Below are positions 16,316-25,205 of a stretch of DNA of 64,000 nt, one piece after another; the first letter of the stretch is position 1; each line of letters begins with the position of its first letter. Below the pieces are notes generated by a model, which saw nothing but the letters and a program-made list of their open reading frames with translations, had not been told where the DNA came from and searched no databases. Location of the stretch: assembly GCA_046349315.1 (NCBI GenBank), contig JAXMCQ010000002.1:248001-312000 (forward strand). The letters are read 5' to 3'. Source of the DNA: JAEUMG01 sp046349315. Lineage in GTDB: Bacteria > Pseudomonadota > Alphaproteobacteria > Rhizobiales > Aestuariivirgaceae. The position numbers were made by a program, and so were the translations under genes.

Positions 16316-16908
16316 CTGAACATCCCTGGAAGCAGAACGACCGAATAGATCCCGATCCACACGATATCGAGGAAATGCCAGAAGAGTCCCAGCCGGGCCA
16401 ATCGCGAGATGACGAGAGGCTGAAGGCCACGAATCAGGAGCTGCACCGTCATGATGATGATTCCGAAAATTCCGATCGTCACATGCAATCCATGCGTGCC
16501 GATCAATGTGAAGTAGGCTGAGAGATAGCCGTTGGCCTGAGGGCCGGCATTTTGTGCGATGAGCGCCTGGAAATCCTCGATCTCCATCATTATGAAGCGA
16601 GCGCCAAGCCATGCCGTGACGGCGAGCCAAAGAACTGTAACATTGCGGCGCCGGGCAGCCGTTGCGACGCTCGCCATGCCGAAAGAGAGGCTGCTCAGCA
16701 GCAGAACCGCGGTCTCGATCGCCGTCCGCTTGAGGTCGAACATCTGCGCTGGCGCGGCGGTGGCCCAGTGGCCTTGCACCATGACCGCATAGGTCGCGAA
16801 GAGCAGGGCGAAGATGATCGCGTCGCTCATCAGGAACAGCCAAAAGCCGAACTCGCGCTCCTCGATCGCACGATCGGCTTCGGACGGCATCGCCACTGCA
16901 TCGCTCAT
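16312..16908 (-). CDS. cyoC: Cytochrome o ubiquinol oxidase subunit III
   Basis: A 198-residue five-span protein. It begins near REFGFWLFLMSDAIIFALLF, the usual first span of quinol-oxidase subunit III, and contains LIGTHGLHVTIGIFG with the conserved HGLHV and a final LARLGLFWHFLDIVWIGIYS with HFLDIVW. These are family-defining. It stabilises the catalytic subunit in the inner membrane. ATGA overlap with cyoB and overlap with cyoD show a single operon. Confidence 0.95.
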   Translation of the reverse strand: MSDAVAMPSEADRAIEEREFGFWLFLMSDAIIFALLFATYAVMVQGHWATAAPAQMFDLKRTAIETAVLLLSSLSFGMASVATAARRRNVTVLWLAVTAWLGARFIMMEIEDFQALIAQNAGPQANGYLSAYFTLIGTHGLHVTIGIFGIIIMTVQLLIRGLQPLVISRLARLGLFWHFLDIVWIGIYSVVLLPGMFR

Positions 16909-18851
16909 GCGCGCGCCCCTTCGATCATCGCTACATCTTGAGGGCTAAGGCGGATCGGTGGCCGCTCATCGAAGATGCGCGCGACGATCACGGCAGCAGT
17001 CGCCAGAAGGGCGATGTCGGCGAGCCACCAGATGTACCAGATCATCGCAAAGCCGAAGATGAAGGAGAGTGCGCCGATCGCGATGCCGGCGAAGTTGTTG
17101 CGCGGTAGGAAAATATCCGGAAAGGCGGTCGACTGCCGCGCGATACCAGTCTTCTTCATCTCCCAGAACGCATCGAGCGTCCCAACCTGCGGAATAACTG
17201 CAAAGTTGTAAGGCGCAGGTGGCGACGCAGTCGCCCATTCAAGCGTGCGCCCGTCCCAGGGATCGGGGCCTGAGACAAGCGCGTGCCGGTTCTTGAAGCT
17301 CGCGATGAACTGCATAACCTGGCAGCCGAGGCCGAGCGCGACGAAGCAGGCGCCGAGGGCAGCGATGATGAGCCAAGGCTGCCAGCCCGGGAAATCGTAA
17401 TGTTCCATGCGTCTCGGCATGCCGAGGAACCCGAGAAGATAGAGCGGCATGAAGGCAAGATAGAACCCGACGATCCACGCCCAGAAGGAACGCCGGCCCC
17501 ATGTCTCGTCGAGCTTGAATCCCATCGCCTTGGGGAACCAGTAATTGTAGCCGGCGAAATAGCCGAACAGCGCGCCGGGAATCAGCATGTTGTGGAAATG
17601 TGCGACCAGGAATGTCGTGTTGTGCATGAGATAGTCGACCGGCGGTACCGCGAGCAACACGCCGGTCATGCCGCCGATCACGAAGGTGACGATAAAGCCC
17701 ATCGTGAACAGCATCGGCACGCTCATGCGGATGCGGCCGCGATACATGGTGAGCAGCCAGTCGAAGATTTTAACACCCGTCGGCACCGCGATGATCATCG
17801 TGGTGATGCCGAAGAAGGTGTTCACATTGGCGCTCGAGCCCATGGTAAAGAAGTGATGCAACCACACCGTGAAGGAGAGGATGCCGATCGCCATGGTCGC
17901 ATAGACGAGCGAGGCATAGCCGAACAATCGCTTCGATGAGAAGGTCGCGACGACTTCCGAATAGATGCCGAAGGCCGGCAGGATGAGGATATAGACTTCC
18001 GGATGCCCCCACATCCAAAGCAGGTTCACATAATTCATCATATTGCCGCCGGCATCATTGGTGAAGAAGTGCATGCCGAGATAGCGGTCAAGCGCGAGCA
18101 GTGATCCTGCGACTGTGAGCGCCGGAAAGGCGAAGACCATGAGGATGCTGGTGCAGAGCGCCGTCCAGGCGAAAAGCGGCATCAGCATCAATTGCATGCC
18201 GGGCGCGCGGCATTTCACGATCGTGGTGATGAAATTGATGCCGCTCAATGTCGTGCCGATACCCGATATGATCACCGCCCACAGCCAGTAGTCGACCCCG
18301 ACGCCAGGATTATAGTCGATGCCCGAATAGGGCGGATAGCCGGTCCAGCCGGCGGTCGAGAATTTTCCGATGACGAGTGAGATCATCACCAGCGCTGCGG
18401 CCGAAGCCGTGAGCCACAGGCTCACCGAATTGAGAAAGGCAAAGGCGACATCGCGCGCGCCGATCTGTTGCGGCACGATGATGTTGATGAGCCCGGTCAG
18501 GAACGGCATCGCCACGAAGAAGATCATGATCGTGCCGTGTGAGGAGAAGATCTGGTCGAAATGGCCGGGCGGCAGATAGCCGTCGGAATTGACCGCGATC
18601 GCCTGCTGCGCGCGCATCATCGCCGCATCGACGAAGCCGCGCAACAGCATGATCAATGCCAGCACCACATACATGATGCCGATCTTCTTATGATCGACGC
18701 TGGTCAGCCATTGCGTCCACAGCACCCGCCACCAGCCGAACCAGGTGATGACGGCAAGACTAGCGATCGCACCCAGCACGATGACCATAGCCCCGCCGAA
18801 GGCGATGGCCGAGTAGAAGGGAAGCGCGTCGAAGGTCAATCGGCCAAGCAT
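16905..18851 (-). CDS. cyoB: Cytochrome o ubiquinol oxidase subunit I
   Basis: The 648-residue catalytic subunit of the heme-copper quinol oxidase. The CuB/tyrosine motif is WMWGHPEVYILILPAFG, the following WLHHFFTMG supplies two more CuB histidines, and AHFHNMLIPGALFG carries the histidines for high- and low-spin heme. The N terminus has the extra leading span typical of CyoB relative to cytochrome c oxidase. It reduces O2 with electrons from ubiquinol and pumps protons. It starts one base after cyoA ends. No cyoE heme O synthase gene is present within the window. Confidence 0.97.
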   Translation of the reverse strand: MLGRLTFDALPFYSAIAFGGAMVIVLGAIASLAVITWFGWWRVLWTQWLTSVDHKKIGIMYVVLALIMLLRGFVDAAMMRAQQAIAVNSDGYLPPGHFDQIFSSHGTIMIFFVAMPFLTGLINIIVPQQIGARDVAFAFLNSVSLWLTASAAALVMISLVIGKFSTAGWTGYPPYSGIDYNPGVGVDYWLWAVIISGIGTTLSGINFITTIVKCRAPGMQLMLMPLFAWTALCTSILMVFAFPALTVAGSLLALDRYLGMHFFTNDAGGNMMNYVNLLWMWGHPEVYILILPAFGIYSEVVATFSSKRLFGYASLVYATMAIGILSFTVWLHHFFTMGSSANVNTFFGITTMIIAVPTGVKIFDWLLTMYRGRIRMSVPMLFTMGFIVTFVIGGMTGVLLAVPPVDYLMHNTTFLVAHFHNMLIPGALFGYFAGYNYWFPKAMGFKLDETWGRRSFWAWIVGFYLAFMPLYLLGFLGMPRRMEHYDFPGWQPWLIIAALGACFVALGLGCQVMQFIASFKNRHALVSGPDPWDGRTLEWATASPPAPYNFAVIPQVGTLDAFWEMKKTGIARQSTAFPDIFLPRNNFAGIAIGALSFIFGFAMIWYIWWLADIALLATAAVIVARIFDERPPIRLSPQDVAMIEGARA

Positions 18852-18852
18852 G

Positions 18853-19743
18853 TCACTCGCTCTCCGCCTGATGAGCGGCGTGGCCTGCCCCGCGATATTT
18901 GGCGATAATCGAGGCGAAGAGGTTGGGCGTCACCTCGGAGTAATAGCCAACCGGTACCTTGCTGCTCGGCTTGGCGAGTACGGCATAGGCCGCGTCATCC
19001 AGCGGCCGGGCAGCCTGCTTTGCGCTCGCAATCCAGGCCTCGAACTCGGCCGCCGACGTGGCACGCACCTTGAAGTTCTGATCAGAGAATCCTGAGCCGC
19101 TATATTGCGTGTTGCGTCCGGTGAATTGCCCGGGCTCATGCGCGCTCATATTGAGTCGCGTCTCCATGCCGGCCATCACATAGATTTGTCCCGCAAGCGC
19201 CGGCACATAGAAGGAATTCATCACCGTATCGGAGGTCAGCGCCAATGAGACCGGGCGGTCGCTCGGAAAGACCAACTCATTCACTGCGGCGATGTTCTGT
19301 TCGGGATAGATGAACAGGAACTTCCAGTCCTGCGCCACGACCTGGACGTTGAGCGGTTCGCCACCCTGCAACGGCTTGTAGGGATCGAGATGGTGCGTCC
19401 AGATCCACACGAGTGATCCGACGCCGATGACGATTAGCGCCGGTACGGCCCAGACGAGAGCATCGATCCGTGCGGAATAGTCCCAGTCCGGCTTGTAGCT
19501 CGCCTTCTTGTTGGCCGCGCGATAATGCCAGGCAAACCAGAACGCCATGACATAGACCGGGATGATGACGATGAGCATTAAGGCGGCAGCGGTGAACAAG
19601 AGGTCACGCTCGGCCAGCGCAATCGGCCCCTTGGGATCGAGCACCGGCCCGTCGATGACGCCGCAACCCGAGAGCGCGGGCAATAGCAGAAGCGGCACTA
19701 ACCGCCCCGGATTACGCGTGTCATGCGTCGTCTGATCCCCCAT
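18853..19743 (-). CDS. cyoA: Cytochrome o ubiquinol oxidase subunit II (lipoprotein)
   Basis: The ATG at 19741-19743 gives 296 residues; a longer frame to 19809 exists but adds a non-signal leader. The N terminus has a lipoprotein signal (LVPLLLLPALSGC), then two membrane spans (LLFTAAALMLIVIIPVYVM and LVWAVPALIVIGVGSLVWI) and a periplasmic cupredoxin domain with VQVVAQDWKFLFIYPEQ. The loop after NMSAHEPG lacks the cysteines and histidines of a CuA centre, as expected for a quinol-oxidising subunit. First gene of the cyoABCD operon; its promoter must lie in the 105 bases shared with the divergent glycan locus. Confidence 0.95.
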   Translation of the reverse strand: MGDQTTHDTRNPGRLVPLLLLPALSGCGVIDGPVLDPKGPIALAERDLLFTAAALMLIVIIPVYVMAFWFAWHYRAANKKASYKPDWDYSARIDALVWAVPALIVIGVGSLVWIWTHHLDPYKPLQGGEPLNVQVVAQDWKFLFIYPEQNIAAVNELVFPSDRPVSLALTSDTVMNSFYVPALAGQIYVMAGMETRLNMSAHEPGQFTGRNTQYSGSGFSDQNFKVRATSAAEFEAWIASAKQAARPLDDAAYAVLAKPSSKVPVGYYSEVTPNLFASIIAKYRGAGHAAHQAESE

Positions 19744-19848
19744 CGCGCCGAACACTATTTCATGATGGGGATTCGGTCGAGAGCAGGTCACTTGGCATCC
19801 CGGCCACAATTTGCATTCACGCCCGCCCTTTGCTAGCGAGCGTCACCC

Positions 19849-21204
19849 ATGACGCGCCAGATTCCGCGAAATTTCATAATCCCCGTCGAGACCTTGAATC
19901 GTGAATTGGACGGCAAGCTCCTGCTCGCGCTTTATGCGCTCGGCCGCGGCTGGCGGCCGATCATTGGCGGGCGCACCATCATCAACAATGAACTGCCCGC
20001 GCTCCCGCAATCGGTGATGCTCGGCAAGGGCGTCCGCGTCGGCAACAAGCTCGTTTTCTGGATGGCCGAGCAACTGGGCCACATCATCGTTTCACTCGAT
20101 GAGGAAAGCCTCGTGCGGCTCAATGACGAGGCGCTCTACATGATGTTCGATGCCGCGACCTTCAACCGGCCGCGCATCCTCTACGCCTGGGGTCACGACA
20201 ATGCGCAGATGTGGCGCGGCTTTAGGGCCTATGCCGGCGCGCCGATCATCGAATCCGGAAATCCGCGGATCGACATGCTGAGGCCCGAATATCGCGGCTT
20301 CTACGAGGATGAGGCCGCCCGCATCCGCAAGCACTATGGCCGGCATGTGCTGTTCTCGAGCAATTTCAGCTTCGTCAATCACTATATCCCGGACCACACG
20401 CGCTTCCGCGTCACGGGCGATGCGCCGGCCGAACGCAGCGGCGAATTGCTGACCGGCATCAAGGCGCACAAACAGGCGATCTATGATGCTTTCATTGCTT
20501 TGATCCCGGACCTGGCGCGCGCCATCGCGCCGGCCAATCTCGTCGTGCGTCCGCACCCGTCCGAAAATGCCGCCTCATGGAGTGCTGCGGCGCAGGGCCT
20601 CGCCAATGTCCATGTCGTGCATGAGGGCCCTATCGCACCCTGGCTCATGGCCGCCTCGGTCCTGATCCAGAATGGCTGCACCAGTGCCGTCGAGGCGGCG
20701 ATCCTCGGCACGCCCGCGATTTCCTTTAGGCCGGTGAAGAGCGCTGAGTTTGACCCTTCGCTGCCATTTGCGGTGAGTACAGCGGCAGCGACACCGGAGG
20801 CGATGATTTCCGGCGTGAAAGATGCCTTTGACGGCCGCTGGCACTTTCCGGACTCCGGACGTGCCGAACTCGCCAATTGCATTGCCAGCCTCGATGGTGC
20901 CTTTGCGTGCGAGCGTATCCTTGATGCGCTGGAAACCCATCGCGACCGGCTCGAAGCGGCACCTGCCCAAAGCGCGGCGCGGAGGTTTTTGGGCCTGGGC
21001 GTTCATGCCCAGCGTTCCCTGCGGCGCTCGATTGGAACGAGATTACAGGGCAAGAGCAACGCCGCCTATTCGGCGCATAAGTTTCCGGGCCTCGATGAAG
21101 AGGTGCTGACGGCCAAAATCGCCAAATTTCGCCTGTTGAACCCGGCCCTGCCGGCCGCTCGCGTGGTGAAGCTCCGCTACAGCATTTTCGCGCTGCAGAC
21201 GTGA
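19849..21204 (+). CDS. Surface-carbohydrate biosynthesis protein, GT-B-like
   Basis: A 451-residue soluble protein beginning RQIPRNFIIPVETLNRELD, which matches the opening of proteins annotated as surface carbohydrate biosynthesis proteins found beside nonulosonic acid genes. Residues about 222-290 have VVRPHPSENAASW followed by LMAASVLIQNGCTSAVEAAI and GTPAISFRP, the arrangement of the nucleotide-sugar binding half of GT-B enzymes and CDP-glycerol/polysialic-acid-type transferases (HPxE and S/T-x2-E near the phosphate). It is probably the transferase or a priming enzyme for the acidic sugar made by the genes downstream, which follow in the same direction. Confidence 0.75.
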   Translation: MTRQIPRNFIIPVETLNRELDGKLLLALYALGRGWRPIIGGRTIINNELPALPQSVMLGKGVRVGNKLVFWMAEQLGHIIVSLDEESLVRLNDEALYMMFDAATFNRPRILYAWGHDNAQMWRGFRAYAGAPIIESGNPRIDMLRPEYRGFYEDEAARIRKHYGRHVLFSSNFSFVNHYIPDHTRFRVTGDAPAERSGELLTGIKAHKQAIYDAFIALIPDLARAIAPANLVVRPHPSENAASWSAAAQGLANVHVVHEGPIAPWLMAASVLIQNGCTSAVEAAILGTPAISFRPVKSAEFDPSLPFAVSTAAATPEAMISGVKDAFDGRWHFPDSGRAELANCIASLDGAFACERILDALETHRDRLEAAPAQSAARRFLGLGVHAQRSLRRSIGTRLQGKSNAAYSAHKFPGLDEEVLTAKIAKFRLLNPALPAARVVKLRYSIFALQT

Positions 21205-21264
21205 ATCCCTCGCCTTGCGCGCCCCGACCGGCTATGGGAAGCCGCAACCAATCCAGAAGAGTCT

Positions 21265-22356
21265 ATGCACAGGATAAAAATCATCGGAGCCGGCTCGATC
21301 GGCAATCATCTGGCCAATGCCGCGCGGAGCCACGACTGGCAGGTCACCCTGACCGACATCGACCCCGCAGCGCTAACCCGTGCCAAGGAAAGCATCTATC
21401 CCGGCCGTTACGGCAAATGGGACGAGGCGATAATGCTGAAGCTCTCGGGTGACGCGCTGGGTGACCCAGCTGATGTCGTCTTCATCGGTACGCCGCCCGA
21501 CAGCCATCTTAAGATCGCCAATGCGGTGCTCGATGCGAGCCGCCCACGCGCCCTGATCATTGAAAAGCCGCTCTGCGGGCCGGATCTTGCCGGCTGCGCC
21601 GCGCTTTGGGATCGGGTCAAAAAGGAAGGGCTCTTCGCCGGCGTCGGCTACAATCACACGCTGGGCAAGAACACCGTGCTTGCTGAGGAAATCCTGCGTT
21701 CCGGCGTCACAGGGCCGGTGTCGACCGTTTCCGCGCGCACCCGCGAGCATTGGGGCGGCATCTTCAAGGCGCATCCTTGGCTTTCAGGTCCGTCTGATTC
21801 GTATTTGGGCTTCTGGAAGCGCGGCGGCGGTTCGGCCGGCGAGCATTCCCACGCCATCAATATTTGGCAGCATTTCGTGCATGTCTTGGGCGCCGGAAAA
21901 GTGGCCGAGGTCTCGGCGACCATGGACATCGTGAAAGAGGCCGGCACCGAATATGACCGGCTCTGCTTCATTACGCTCAAATCCGAAGGCGGGCTCGTCG
22001 GCGACGTCATCCAGGACGTGGTGACGCAACCGACCGAGAAATCCTGCCGCATTCAAGGCCGCGACGGCTATGTCGACTGGCGCGTCGGCTACAAACCCGG
22101 CCATGATGCCGTCCTGTCAGGCAAAGGCGACGCCGTGGAAGAAAAAGCGATTGCCAAGACCCGTGCTGATGATTTCAAGGCCGAAATTTCCCATCTTGAA
22201 GCGGTGCTCGACGGCAAGGTCGAATCATCGCCCATATCGCTCGAACGCGGCCTTGATACGATGATGGTGATTGCCGCCGCCTTCAAATCGCACGAACTGG
22301 GCCGCCGGGTTTCGATAGACTGGAAAGCCGGCTATAGGCCTGACGCGTTGCGCTGA
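21265..22356 (+). CDS. Gfo/Idh/MocA-family sugar oxidoreductase
   Basis: A 363-residue NAD(P)-dependent dehydrogenase. KIIGAGSIGNHLANAAR at residues 4-20 is the Rossmann loop, VTLTDIDP the following acidic strand end, and IEKPLCG near 99-105 the EKP motif of the family whose lysine is catalytic. The C-terminal half has GGSAGEHSHAINIWQHF (about 190-206) with the histidine used in proton transfer. In nonulosonic acid clusters such enzymes oxidise, epimerise or prepare UDP- or free sugars before condensation. It starts 60 bases after the GT-like gene and precedes the NeuB-like gene by 12 bases. Confidence 0.88.
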   Translation: MHRIKIIGAGSIGNHLANAARSHDWQVTLTDIDPAALTRAKESIYPGRYGKWDEAIMLKLSGDALGDPADVVFIGTPPDSHLKIANAVLDASRPRALIIEKPLCGPDLAGCAALWDRVKKEGLFAGVGYNHTLGKNTVLAEEILRSGVTGPVSTVSARTREHWGGIFKAHPWLSGPSDSYLGFWKRGGGSAGEHSHAINIWQHFVHVLGAGKVAEVSATMDIVKEAGTEYDRLCFITLKSEGGLVGDVIQDVVTQPTEKSCRIQGRDGYVDWRVGYKPGHDAVLSGKGDAVEEKAIAKTRADDFKAEISHLEAVLDGKVESSPISLERGLDTMMVIAAAFKSHELGRRVSIDWKAGYRPDALR

Positions 22357-22368
22357 CCGGAGTTGATA

Positions 22369-23901
22369 ATGCCGACCAAGTTCAATTTCGAGAACCTGTT
22401 CATTTACGACCTGGCGAACAATCACCAGGGCGATCTCGCCTATGCCAAGGACATCGTCCGCGGCGTCGGTCGCGTCAATCGCGAAGGCAAGGTCAAGGGT
22501 GCGCTCAAGTTTCAGTTCCGCCAGCTCGACAGCTTCATCCATCCCGATTTCAAGGGCCGCAGCGACCAAAAATATGTGAAGCGCTTCTCCGAGACGCGGC
22601 TCGAAATGGATGCCTTCGCCGACTTGGCCAAGGTGGTACGCGACGAAGGCCTGCTCACCATGTGCACGCCCTTCGATGAGGAATCGGTCGACATCATTTG
22701 CGACATGGGCCTCGATATCATCAAGATCGCGAGCTGTTCCGCCGATGACCGGCCGCTGCTGGAAAAGGTGGCGCGCGTCAACAAGCCGATCGTCATTTCG
22801 ACCGCCGGGCTGCGAACCGATGAGATCGACAGTCTCGTCGCCTTCCTCGAAACCGAGCGCGCCGATTTCGCATTGATGCATTGCGTCGCGCTCTATCCGA
22901 CGCCCGACGACAAACTGCAGTTGAACGAGATCGGCCGCATGATCGAGCGCTATCGCGGCGTTCCGATCGGCTGGTCGACGCATGAAGACCAGAACAATAC
23001 CTCCGCCGTGCAGATCGCCTATGCCAAGGGTGCCCGCCTGTTCGAGCGCCATGTCGGCCTCGATGACGGGCGTTACAAGCTCAACAATTACTCATCGACT
23101 CCGACCCAGCTCGAAGCCTGGATCAAGGCCTTCCACCAGGCCCAGGCCATGCTCGGCACCGATGAGCGGGCCCCGACTTCGCAAGGCGAACGCCAGACTC
23201 TGATGGAACTAAAGCGTGGCATCTATGCCAAGCGGGCCATCGCCAAGGGCGAGACGATCAAGCGCGCTGATGTCTTCTTTGCCATGCCGGTGCAGGACGG
23301 TCAGATGGTGAGCGGCCAGTGGCGCAATGATCTCATCGCCGATCAGAACTACGCCGTGAACGCACCTCTGAAGGGCGATCTTGCGCGCCAGGGGGCAAGC
23401 GATGAGCAGCTCGTCTACCAGATCATGCTGCAGGTCCGTGGCATGCTGAACAAGGCGAATATCGCGATCAACGAAGACGCCTCGATCGAACTTTCACATC
23501 ATTACGGATTGCGGCGTTTCCGCGAATATGGTGCGGTGATCGTCACCTGCATCAATCGTTCATATGCCAAGAAGCTCGTCCTCCAGCTCCCACGGCAAAA
23601 GCACCCCTATCACTTCCACAAGCAGAAGGAAGAAACCTTCCAGCTCCTTGACGGTGACCTCGAGATCGTGAAGGAAGGCGCCAAGAAATCGCTGCATCCG
23701 GGCGACATCTTCTTGGTCGAGCCCAACCAGTGGCACAAGTTCCATACGCTGGACGGCTGCATCTTCGAGGAAGTCTCGACCACGCACTTCAACAATGATT
23801 CCTTCTACGAGGATCCGCAGATCGCCAACATGGAACGCGACCAGCGCAAGACCAAGGTCGACAACTGGGCCGCCTATTTCCGTTCCAGGCATGCGCTTTG
23901 A
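22369..23901 (+). CDS. NeuB-like sialic/nonulosonic acid synthase with SAF and C-terminal cupin domains
   Basis: ATG at 22369 after CGGAG gives 510 residues; a TTG two codons earlier is an alternative. Residues about 1-265 form the NeuB TIM barrel that condenses phosphoenolpyruvate with an N-acyl sugar: LANNHQGD at 15-22, FQFRQLDSF near 46, KIASCSADDRPLL near 120, HCVALYPTP near 172 and GWSTHED near 200, plus metal-binding FERHVGLDDGRY near 225. A SAF/antifreeze-like domain follows (RGIYAKRAIAKGETIKRADV, about 283-302). NeuB normally ends there, but here about 150 more residues form a cupin: YHFHKQKEETFQLLDGDLEI (about 406-425) and LVEPNQWHKFHTL (about 447-459), with histidines and glutamate for a metal. 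The cupin could isomerise or sense the sugar. Its stop overlaps the phosphatase gene start. Confidence 0.9.
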   Translation: MPTKFNFENLFIYDLANNHQGDLAYAKDIVRGVGRVNREGKVKGALKFQFRQLDSFIHPDFKGRSDQKYVKRFSETRLEMDAFADLAKVVRDEGLLTMCTPFDEESVDIICDMGLDIIKIASCSADDRPLLEKVARVNKPIVISTAGLRTDEIDSLVAFLETERADFALMHCVALYPTPDDKLQLNEIGRMIERYRGVPIGWSTHEDQNNTSAVQIAYAKGARLFERHVGLDDGRYKLNNYSSTPTQLEAWIKAFHQAQAMLGTDERAPTSQGERQTLMELKRGIYAKRAIAKGETIKRADVFFAMPVQDGQMVSGQWRNDLIADQNYAVNAPLKGDLARQGASDEQLVYQIMLQVRGMLNKANIAINEDASIELSHHYGLRRFREYGAVIVTCINRSYAKKLVLQLPRQKHPYHFHKQKEETFQLLDGDLEIVKEGAKKSLHPGDIFLVEPNQWHKFHTLDGCIFEEVSTTHFNNDSFYEDPQIANMERDQRKTKVDNWAAYFRSRHAL

Positions 23902-24496
23902 CGCGATCATATTCGATTTCGACGGCACGCTGGTCGATTCGGCCGGCGTGAAATACGACTCCTTCTTCAAGCTCTTTCCGCCTACCAAGGAACATCGCGC
24001 CGTCGTGAAGGATGTGCTGGCGCGCGATCCTGATGGCTCGCGCCATGCCGTGATACCGCGCATGATCGATGCCATGCGCAAAGGCGGTCTCGACCTACCG
24101 GAAGACAATCATGTCCTGCGTTACGGCGAGGTCGTTGAAGCAGGCGTGACCACTGCGCCCGAATGTCCCGGCGCCAGCGCATTGCTTGCTCGCCTTCAGG
24201 GGCAAGCGAAACTCTATATCGCTTCCAATACGCCGCAGGAGGCTGTTCGCCGCCAGGCGGAGTTGCGTGGCTGGAGCAGGCATTTCGATGGGATCTTCGG
24301 CTATCCATCGCGCAAGACGGATGTTGTCCGCGATATCCTGAAAGCTGAAGGGATCAAGCCGGATCGCTTGGCCTTCGTCGGCGATGGAATTTCCGATGAG
24401 GAGGCGGCGCGCGCCAACGGCTGTGTCTTCATCAGGATAGCAGAACCTGCCGATCTCGTCGCGGCGGCGCGCCAGCTGGAATTGACCCATGCTTGA
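23891..24496 (+). CDS. HAD-superfamily phosphatase
   Basis: The ATG at 23891 overlaps the end of the NeuB-like gene and gives 201 residues. It has the HAD nucleophile FDFDGTLVDS (aspartates at 9 and 11), a helical cap of the phosphoglycolate-phosphatase subclass, motif II threonine/serine in YIASNTP, a lysine in SRKTDVV, and the acidic motif FVGDGISDEEAA. Placed between synthase and cytidylyltransferase it is most simply a phosphatase for a sugar-acid phosphate, analogous to the Neu5Ac-9-phosphate or Kdo-8-phosphate step. That would mean the NeuB-like enzyme uses a phosphorylated sugar; this is inference from gene order. Confidence 0.85.
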   Translation: MRFDAIIFDFDGTLVDSAGVKYDSFFKLFPPTKEHRAVVKDVLARDPDGSRHAVIPRMIDAMRKGGLDLPEDNHVLRYGEVVEAGVTTAPECPGASALLARLQGQAKLYIASNTPQEAVRRQAELRGWSRHFDGIFGYPSRKTDVVRDILKAEGIKPDRLAFVGDGISDEEAARANGCVFIRIAEPADLVAAARQLELTHA

Positions 24497-25205
24497 GGGC
24501 AGGCGGGTCCTCGTCGTCGTTCCGGCGCGTGGCGGCAGCCAGGGCGTGAAGCTCAAGAATCTGCGCGAAGTTGGTGGCGTTCCGCTCGTCGGCCGCGCCG
24601 GTGATGTTGTGAAGGCTTTGGATTTCGTCGATCGCGCCGTCGTATCGACCGATCATCCCGAAATTGCCCACGTCGCGAAAAAACATGGCCTCGATGCGCC
24701 CTTTATGCGGCCCGAGGATCTCTCGGGCGCGATCATCAGCGACTGGCAAGTTCTGACCCACGCTTTGCGTGAAATGGAGCGGCTGGACGGTGTGACCTAC
24801 GACATTGTCGTCATGCTGCAGCCGACTTCGCCGAGCCGCACGCCGGAGCATGTTCGAGCGACTGTCGAGAAGCTTGTCAAAGGCGATTTCGATGCCGTCT
24901 GGACGGTGAGCGAGACCGACAGCAAGGGCCACCCTTTGAAGCAGTTCCGCATCGGAGCCAATGGCAGCCTTGACTATTACGATCCCGCCGGCGCCAATAT
25001 CATCGCCCGCCAGCAACTGCAGCCGGTCTATCATCGCAACGGCGTTGCCTATGCGATCACCCGTTCCTGCCTTCTCGATCAGGGCACGATCTACGGTGCG
25101 AAGACCGGTGCACTTCTCATTGAAGGCGAACTTGCCAATATCGACACCGAGCTTGATCTCATCTGGGCGAATTTTCTCTTCGATCGCGAGCGGAGCAAGG
25201 TTTGA
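24489..25205 (+). CDS. CMP-nonulosonic acid (NeuA-like) cytidylyltransferase
   Basis: The 238-residue product has the signature ARGGSQGVKLKNLREVGG near 13-30, the CTP-binding loop of CMP-sialic/CMP-Kdo synthetases, then AVVSTDHPEIA near 51-61 and LQPTSPSRTPEHV near 110-122, the order seen in NeuA and its pseudaminic/legionaminic relatives. The C-terminal IEGELANIDTELDL holds metal-binding acids. It would activate the sugar acid as its CMP derivative for transfer. Its start overlaps the phosphatase gene by eight bases and its stop overlaps the sulfotransferase start (TTGA). KdsB is less likely because the SQGVKLKNL loop fits NeuA better. Confidence 0.9.
   Translation: MLEGRRVLVVVPARGGSQGVKLKNLREVGGVPLVGRAGDVVKALDFVDRAVVSTDHPEIAHVAKKHGLDAPFMRPEDLSGAIISDWQVLTHALREMERLDGVTYDIVVMLQPTSPSRTPEHVRATVEKLVKGDFDAVWTVSETDSKGHPLKQFRIGANGSLDYYDPAGANIIARQQLQPVYHRNGVAYAITRSCLLDQGTIYGAKTGALLIEGELANIDTELDLIWANFLFDRERSKV

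Noticed and set aside
24489..25205. 3-deoxy-manno-octulosonate (Kdo) cytidylyltransferase
   Set aside because: The loop ARGGSQGVKLKNL fits NeuA-type enzymes better than KdsB, and the neighbour is NeuB-like rather than KdsA-like.
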